A stretch of 64,000 nucleotides of DNA, taken from positions 1,364,001 to 1,428,000 of the forward strand of contig CBDFML010000012.1 of the NCBI GenBank assembly GCA_965249645.1. Direction: 5' to 3'. Both the position numbers and the translations under genes were made by a program. The stretch comes from CAVOEB01 sp965249645 (GTDB lineage Bacteria; Pseudomonadota; Alphaproteobacteria; UBA828; JAPUJA01). Of this stretch, positions 59,253 to 64,000 are shown piece by piece; position 1 is the first letter of the stretch; the number at the start of each line of letters is the position of its first letter. The notes below the pieces were generated by a model. The model saw only the letters and a program-made list of their open reading frames with translations, was not told the DNA's origin and searched no databases.

Positions 59253-61493
59253 TCAGAACTGTTTCGGATCAAGGAAGCGCTTGAGCACGTTCTTCGTGAT
59301 CCGCGAGACGTTGTTCCGGTAGTTGTTGTGAGCGAGGCTGCCGCACCACGAGATCGAGCTGGTCGAGAACACCGCGCCACCGTTCGGCGTCTCGAAGAAC
59401 ACCATATCGGCGCGCACCTGCGGACATTCCTGCCCTCCGAGGCCCGGCGCGGTCTCAAGAAACTCCTCGGGCACAAGCATATAGACGTCCGTGTGATCGA
59501 CCGAGGTGGCCAGGACATAGGTGTTGGGCGGGGTGCCCAGTTCGGGTGCGACACGATCGAGCTCGAGCCCGGCAGCGCCGCCGCCGATCAGCCCGAAATC
59601 GCCGACCCGTTCATTCTTGCCGACACCCTTGAAGATAAACGAGACCTTGGGTCGGAAGCTGTCGGGTTGGCGGACGTAGTAGGACGAGAGGTCGAAGCCC
59701 TGGGCCGAGAAGCCGGTTCCGCCAACCGTTTGGGGAGGTCGCGCATTGCGCAGCCACAGCCCGCCATAGCCGCCATCCTGGCTGTTGAAGAATTCGCCCG
59801 GTTCCGCCGGCCAGGCGCGGATGCCGGTCTCGCAGCGGCGTATCTCCATAATACCGGGTGTCTCGGCACTGAACGCCACTTTCCAGTAGAAGCCGTTGCC
59901 GCCCATGTACATGAAGCGCCCGCCGCGCCGTTTCCAGGCGTCCAGCCCCTCCCACATTTCGGGCGACCAGTATTCCGGGTGGCTGCCGGTCAGCACGGCA
60001 CGGTAGGGTTCGAGCAGTTCGAGGCCGCGGTCGTGAAGTTCCTCGTCGGTGATGACGTCGTAACCGAACTTCATCGCATCGAGCCAGTCGACGAGGTGGG
60101 TATCGGCGTTAAATTGCCACAGCGAGGAACCCTTGAAGCCGCCCAGCACCGACTGGTATTTCGGCCGCATGTTCAAAACCGGGCGCAGCCGCGAGGTGTA
60201 ACACACACCGCTGCCGTCGGAATGAGTGTCATAAGGCGACATGCCGTATTCACGGTGCTGATGCAGAAACACATCCTGCGGCGAGTAGAGCGCGACGCAG
60301 CCGTTTTGCAGTTCGGTGGCCCCGGTGCAGCCGACATGATGGTTGGCGTAAGCCATGTAGCTCGCGGTCGGCAGCAGGAAGGCTATTTTCTTCTCCTTGC
60401 CGGGCTCCGGGCTGACGGCGAAGGGGATATATTCCTCGTGACGGCCGGCGCGCAACCGGGCGGCGTAGAGACCGCTTTTCATCCGCGCCGGGACGGTGAG
60501 CGAAAAGTCGGTCTCCCAGGCGGCATCGTAGACGTCGTCGTCATGGAAATGCATCGCGCCCCACTGGCCCGGATCGACTTTCCAGTCCATGGTCTCGCCG
60601 TCCCAGTTCCAGCCCGTCATGGCGCGCGCGGGCATATGTAGCGTGGTGCCGTCGAGGCGGTTGGGTGAGATGTCGGAAATCTGCTCCGTGCCGATGCCGA
60701 GAGAGAAATCCCACGCCGCCAGGATGTCGGTCTCGAGAGACGCGGGCAGGCCGGTCTTGAGCGCTTCCATCTCGGCCGCGTCGAGCACCCGGGAGGCCAG
60801 GCGCGGGCTGTCGAGCTTGCCGTTGTAAAGGCCGGTCACGAAAACCTGATCGCCGGAAATCCGCGTCGGAATCGATGCCATGACCAGCGGCGCCCGGATG
60901 CTACCGGGCCCGCGAACCTTGACGGCACGGCGCGTTGTGCCGCCGTCGGGTACGCCAGGGAAGCTTTCGAGCGGTTCCTGGAAGACGCGCACGCGCCGCG
61001 TCTTCGCATCGAACGATGCGCCGATGAAATACCAGTGACGCTCGAGCAGCTTACGCCCGGTGGAGATGGTCTCCATGCGCTTGCCGTCGGCAATGCGGAG
61101 CGCGATCGCGCCGTTGGCGTCGATTATCAGGGCGAACCCTGCCCGCTCGCGCGGCGGGCCTCGTACGACAAGGCCCTGCTCGCCCTTGTCCGGCGTGGTC
61201 GGCCAAATCATGGCCTGTACCGTGAAACTGTCGAGCCGGTCGAAGACCTCGGAATCGGGGATGATCACCCGAGAGCCCGCGTGGATGACCTGCTTGCGCC
61301 CCTTGTAGCGCTTGCTGACATCGGTGCGAACGAGCTTTTCCCGGAAGCCCGGCCCGTCCGGGTTGGTGTCGCCGCAGATCAGCCGGACGATATCGGCCTG
61401 ATAGGTCTTGGGCCCGTCGCAATTGATCTTGAATTCGATGGTCTGGCCAGGGCGGACGTAGATGCGGTCGGAATAGCCGGTCAGCTTGAGCAT
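59253..61493 (-). CDS. dmfA2: N,N-dimethylformamidase large subunit
   Basis: A 746-residue protein matching the large subunit of DMFase from start to end: 'GYSDRIYVRPGQTIEFKI', 'WDFSLGIGTEQISDISPNRL', GWNWDGE, LRPVLNMRPKY, 'DTHLVDWLDAMKFGYDVITD', TGSHPEYWSPEM and the C-terminal SSISWCGSLAHNN. In the known enzyme a mononuclear iron is held by two Tyr and one Glu; the equivalent motifs SYMAYAN (Tyr379 or 382), SPYDTHSDG (Tyr421) and SHPEY (Glu507) are all present. A concanavalin-like domain occupies roughly 90-250. It would hydrolyse DMF or a related N-methylated amide to a methylamine and acid. The ATG at 61493 follows GGGGGAGA. Confidence 0.92.
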   Translation of the reverse strand: MLKLTGYSDRIYVRPGQTIEFKINCDGPKTYQADIVRLICGDTNPDGPGFREKLVRTDVSKRYKGRKQVIHAGSRVIIPDSEVFDRLDSFTVQAMIWPTTPDKGEQGLVVRGPPRERAGFALIIDANGAIALRIADGKRMETISTGRKLLERHWYFIGASFDAKTRRVRVFQEPLESFPGVPDGGTTRRAVKVRGPGSIRAPLVMASIPTRISGDQVFVTGLYNGKLDSPRLASRVLDAAEMEALKTGLPASLETDILAAWDFSLGIGTEQISDISPNRLDGTTLHMPARAMTGWNWDGETMDWKVDPGQWGAMHFHDDDVYDAAWETDFSLTVPARMKSGLYAARLRAGRHEEYIPFAVSPEPGKEKKIAFLLPTASYMAYANHHVGCTGATELQNGCVALYSPQDVFLHQHREYGMSPYDTHSDGSGVCYTSRLRPVLNMRPKYQSVLGGFKGSSLWQFNADTHLVDWLDAMKFGYDVITDEELHDRGLELLEPYRAVLTGSHPEYWSPEMWEGLDAWKRRGGRFMYMGGNGFYWKVAFSAETPGIMEIRRCETGIRAWPAEPGEFFNSQDGGYGGLWLRNARPPQTVGGTGFSAQGFDLSSYYVRQPDSFRPKVSFIFKGVGKNERVGDFGLIGGGAAGLELDRVAPELGTPPNTYVLATSVDHTDVYMLVPEEFLETAPGLGGQECPQVRADMVFFETPNGGAVFSTSSISWCGSLAHNNYRNNVSRITKNVLKRFLDPKQF

Positions 61494-61513
61494 GGCGCGT
61501 CTCCCCCTTCGCG

Positions 61514-61819
61514 CTAGCGGATGGTCTCGCCGGTGTGCTTTTTCCAGCGCCGCCTGAAGACGTACCACTCCGCCTCCTCGAGATCGTCGAACAGCTTTTT
61601 AGTCATCCGGATCGGCGTGCCCCGCTCGCCCGAGCAGATGCCGAGCCGCCACTTTTTGTGGGGCTCCTCGACCACGAGAACTTCCTTGCCTTCGGTCGGC
61701 TCGGCGCGAAGCAGTGTCAGGATACGGTTGAGCCCCGGGCTGTGATGGCCCACGGGGGTCTTGCGCATTTCCTCGACATACTGCCGATCCTCGGGTTGAA
61801 TTTTGTAGCTGGACGACAT
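61514..61819 (-). CDS. dmfA1: N,N-dimethylformamidase small subunit-like protein
   Basis: A 101-residue protein beginning MSSSYKIQPEDRQYVEEMRK. 'HHSPGLNRILTLLRAEPTEG' and 'FDDLEEAEWYVFRRRW' correspond to the 'HPSPYLQRV..RMQPTFGK' and 'KTEEEAMHAVFLRRI' stretches of known DMFase small subunits, though it is about 30 residues shorter at the N-terminus. AAAAGGAG precedes the ATG. It sits 20 bases upstream of the large-subunit gene, the standard order. The pairing makes a complete DMFase likely. Confidence 0.85.
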   Translation of the reverse strand: MSSSYKIQPEDRQYVEEMRKTPVGHHSPGLNRILTLLRAEPTEGKEVLVVEEPHKKWRLGICSGERGTPIRMTKKLFDDLEEAEWYVFRRRWKKHTGETIR

Positions 61820-61843
61820 GGCATTTCTCCTTTTGGCGCCGGA

Positions 61844-62620
61844 TCAGAGGATCGCTTCGGACGATTCGGGCAACACCTGACCGCCATCGACCACGAGGTC
61901 ACGCCCCGTGATGAATCCCGCCTCGTCGGAGGCGAAAAACAGCATAGCGTGGGCGATGTCTTCGACCTTGCCCATCCCGCCCGCGTGGATTGCCTTCGCG
62001 GTCTCCTTGACGCCCTTGGGACCGAACAGTGCCGCGACAGATTCTGTCAGGATCGTGCCCGGCGAGACGGTGTTCACCGTGATGCCGTGCTTGGCGTATT
62101 CGAGCGCCGCGCCTTTCGCGAAGGCATTTACCCCGCCCTTGCTCGCGCCGTAATGGGACAGCGCGGGAAACCCTACCGTCGGGCCGGTAACCGACGAGGT
62201 GATCAGGATGCGGCCCTTTTTCTGCCTGACCATGCTCGGGGCCACCGCCTTGGTGAGCAGGAAGGCGCTGCGCAGGTTGACGGCCATGACCTCGTCCCAC
62301 AACTCAACGGACATAGTCTTGATCATGGCGTCGGGGTAGATGCCCGCATTATGCACCAGGATGTCGATCCGCCGGTAGGCTCTAAGGGTTTCCTTGACCA
62401 GGTTCTTGATGCTCGCCGGATCGCGCAGATCGGTCTGCACGAAAATCGCGTTGCCCTTCGCGCGCTTGATCTGGCCGACCACCGCGCGGCCTTCCCGGGC
62501 GTTGCGGTTGGCGATGACGACCTTCGCACCGTCCTTGGCAAACACCTTGGCGATACCCTTGCCGATGCCCTTGCCGCCGCCGGTGACGGTTGCGACCTTG
62601 CCCTTGATGCTGATAGCCAT
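61844..62620 (-). CDS. SDR family oxidoreductase
   Basis: A 258-residue classical SDR: TGGGKGIG, HNAGI, catalytic Ser in TSSVTG and YGASK, with the C-terminal 'EAGFITGRDLVVDGGQVLP'. Lys-rich compared with its neighbours. The ATG at 62620 follows GAGGGGGA. It is 24 bases upstream of the DMFase small subunit, so it is probably in the same transcript. Confidence 0.88.
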   Translation of the reverse strand: MAISIKGKVATVTGGGKGIGKGIAKVFAKDGAKVVIANRNAREGRAVVGQIKRAKGNAIFVQTDLRDPASIKNLVKETLRAYRRIDILVHNAGIYPDAMIKTMSVELWDEVMAVNLRSAFLLTKAVAPSMVRQKKGRILITSSVTGPTVGFPALSHYGASKGGVNAFAKGAALEYAKHGITVNTVSPGTILTESVAALFGPKGVKETAKAIHAGGMGKVEDIAHAMLFFASDEAGFITGRDLVVDGGQVLPESSEAIL

Positions 62621-62712
62621 TCGCTGATGTCCCCCTCGCTTATCAATCCGCCGTGGCCGACCCTTAGCCTATCGACCAGGGTTCAATTTTTGAAGCACGC
62701 GGTTGCGCCGCG

Positions 62713-63459
62713 TCAGATCGCCGTGAGGCCGCCATCGGCGACGACGATTGAGCCGGTCATGTTCGAGGCATCGTCCGAGAGCATGAAGCGGATGACACCG
62801 GCAAGTTCTTCCGGCTGGCCCACTCGCTTGAGCAGCGTCGAATCGATGACCCGCTGGCGCTCGACCGCGGGATCGGGAACCGTAACGTCGATCTCGCGCA
62901 GCAGCGGCGTTTCCACAGGCCCGGGACAGACGCAATTGACGCGGATGCCATCTATGGCGTGATCGACGGCCAGTGCCCGGGTGAGTTGGAGCACGCCACC
63001 CTTGGACGCGCAATAGGCGGGAGTCATGGGTCCGCCGACCATGCCGAGATCGGAGCCGATATTGACGATAGTCCCGCCGCCGTCCTTGCGCATCACCGGG
63101 ATCATCGCCCGGCAGCATAGAAAGACTCCCTTGAGGTTGACGCCGAGCTGACGATCCCAATCTTCCTCGGTGGTGTCTTCGAGAAACTTGGAAACGACGA
63201 TACCCGCGCAATTGACCAACCCGTCGATGCGGCCATAGGCAGCCTGGGCATCGCGCACCATCGCCTCGACCTGATCGGCCTTCGTGACATCGGCCTGACA
63301 CGCGGTTACCTCGCCGCCGGCGGCACGCAATTCATCGGCGAGGGACGACAGGTCGTCGCGGTCGGCCAACACCACCCGCGCACCGTCTGCCGCCAGACGC
63401 CGGACCGTCGCCCGGCCGATGCCCGACGCCGCGCCGGTCACAATGATTGTCTTGTCCAT
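62713..63459 (-). CDS. SDR family oxidoreductase
   Basis: A 248-residue classical SDR: TGAASGIG (8-15), NCAGI, Ser in NIGSDLG, YCASK and the C-terminal 'SDDASNMTGSIVVADGG'. It lies 92 bases upstream of the previous SDR and 15 bases downstream of the deleted oxygenase gene. An alcohol or hydroxyacid substrate is likely, none specific. Confidence 0.88.
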   Translation of the reverse strand: MDKTIIVTGAASGIGRATVRRLAADGARVVLADRDDLSSLADELRAAGGEVTACQADVTKADQVEAMVRDAQAAYGRIDGLVNCAGIVVSKFLEDTTEEDWDRQLGVNLKGVFLCCRAMIPVMRKDGGGTIVNIGSDLGMVGGPMTPAYCASKGGVLQLTRALAVDHAIDGIRVNCVCPGPVETPLLREIDVTVPDPAVERQRVIDSTLLKRVGQPEELAGVIRFMLSDDASNMTGSIVVADGGLTAI

Positions 63460-63474
63460 GTCTATCGCTGCTCC

Positions 63475-63735
63475 TCAGTTGCCCGGCGCCTGTCGCAGAC
63501 TGTAGCCCGCCGCCTCGCCCGCAAAATAGGTCGAGCGCAAGTTCATGGTCGTCCAATCTCCAGACCGAACCGGGCCGTATTTCGGCGGATGATCGGCATC
63601 CTGGCAGCTCGGCAGACACGACACGATAGAATCGTAATTGGCGCCAAAGAACAGCGCTCCGACGTCGATGACGGGGATCGACTCGAAAGATACGCGCTTG
63701 GCGCCGCGCGCGAGCACCGATTGATCGAGTGCCAT
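63475..63735 (-). pseudogene. Internally deleted 2OG-Fe(II) (isopenicillin-N-synthase-like) oxygenase
   Basis: An 86-codon open frame starts MALDQSVLARGAKRVSFESI and continues PVIDVGALF, the typical N-terminus of isopenicillin-N-synthase-like oxygenases (IPVIDxGxL). It then joins FFGANYDSIVSCLPSCQ with PPKYGPV, which is the C-terminal signature of the same family. The entire central jelly roll with the HxD..H iron site is missing. The in-frame join suggests a deletion within a former full-length gene. It could still be translated but cannot be an oxygenase. It lies downstream of an apparently normal paralogue. Confidence 0.75.
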
Positions 63736-63836
63736 GTCGATCTCTTCCGCTTTAAACCGCGTGTAACGAGCGCGCGCATTCTGGCCCGGTGGCAGCACAC
63801 AGACAAGCCGCGCGACGACGGCTCCTCAGGCATCCG

Positions 63837-64000
63837 TCAGGCAGGAAACCCGTAGACCTTCTGAATTTGATCGACCGCCCAGGCACCCGCTGTCGTGGGC
63901 GGGTATTTCGCGGGGTGCGCCTCGTCGCAGCAGGTCGGCAGGCAACGAACCTCGGCGTCGAAATTGGCGCCGTAGAAAAACGGGAAGGAATAGCGCTCGC
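63837..64000 (-). CDS. 2OG-Fe(II) oxygenase (isopenicillin-N-synthase-like), C-terminal part
   Basis: The window edge cuts this gene. The visible 54 codons read ERYSFPFFYGANFDAEVRCL, then PTC and, later, KYPP and VYGFPA before TGA at 63837. 'R-Y-S-x-P-F-F' holds the Arg and Ser that bind 2-oxoglutarate, and 'x-CLPTC...KYPP' is the usual C-terminus. The substrate cannot be told. Its relationship to the deleted copy at 63475-63735 indicates tandem duplication. Confidence 0.8.
   Translation of the reverse strand, partial: ERYSFPFFYGANFDAEVRCLPTCCDEAHPAKYPPTTAGAWAVDQIQKVYGFPA

Noticed and set aside
1..64000. CRISPR array, tRNA/rRNA genes, prophage or transposase genes
   Set aside because: No regularly spaced direct repeats, no tRNA cloverleaf or rRNA segments noticed, and no integrase, transposase or phage structural protein among the translated frames.

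Overview
The window is GC-rich, with strong G/C third-position bias in most genes. Most starts have AGGAG-type ribosome-binding sites, and GTG and TTG starts are common. The mix of genes (trimethylamine-dehydrogenase-like flavoproteins, ProVWX and Liv transporters, hydantoinase, sarcosine/dimethylglycine dehydrogenase, dimethylformamidase) suggests an alphaproteobacterium, perhaps Rhodospirillales-like; that placement is inference. I saw no rRNA, tRNA, CRISPR array, transposase or integrase. No gene in the 64 kb encodes a recognisable DNA-binding transcription factor.

Layout. 1-5.4 kb: SRPBCC protein, creatinase-like M24 protein, a trimethylamine/dimethylamine-dehydrogenase-like flavoprotein (paralogue 1) and a divergent enoyl-CoA hydratase. 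5.6-9.5 kb: a signalling operon (three-PAS histidine kinase, two CheY-like regulators, a GGDEF regulator). 9.7-16.6 kb: an acyl-CoA ligase with an in-frame amber codon, an amidohydrolase-CobW pair, and TMADH-like paralogue 2, also with an amber codon. 16.7-23 kb: P1 peptidase, a small SDR, TMADH-like paralogues 3 and 4. 23.2-31.5 kb: TPR-glycosyltransferase-like protein, PaaK-type ligase, and a branched-chain-type ABC transporter split over both strands. 31.6-40.1 kb: TPR protein, SRPBCC protein, Rieske oxygenase, SDR, HyuA/HyuB hydantoinase and a second M24 protein. 40.1-47.2 kb: SDR and FAD oxidase, class IV aminotransferase, a dimethylglycine/sarcosine-dehydrogenase-like fusion and two odd SDRs. 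47.3-53.1 kb: two related GT1-like proteins around two cupins and a GcvT-like protein, plus a GH84-like hydrolase. 53.2-57.4 kb: ProV, a double-domain ProW and ProX. 57.8-64 kb: TPR-glycosyltransferase-like protein, both dimethylformamidase subunits, two SDRs and two 2OG-Fe(II)-oxygenase relatives, one internally deleted and one cut by the window edge.

A coherent reading is uptake and stepwise breakdown of methylated nitrogen compounds. ProVWX imports betaine-like quaternary amines and Liv imports amino-acid-like or amide-like compounds. DMFase would release dimethylamine, and the TMADH-like enzymes, Rieske oxygenase, sarcosine/dimethylglycine-dehydrogenase-like enzyme and GcvT-like protein would remove N-methyl groups. 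HyuAB and the creatinase-like M24 proteins fit hydantoin/creatine-type substrates. All substrates are inferred.

The most unusual observation is structural. Three separate blocks (the signalling operon, amidohydrolase-CobW, and ProVWX) are each bracketed by a direct duplication of the 3' end of the gene beside them, leaving truncated 3'-end relics of the hydratase, ligase, TMADH-like, GH84 and DMFase genes. A family of multi-hairpin intergenic repeats is also present, and one pair of them brackets the first M24 gene.
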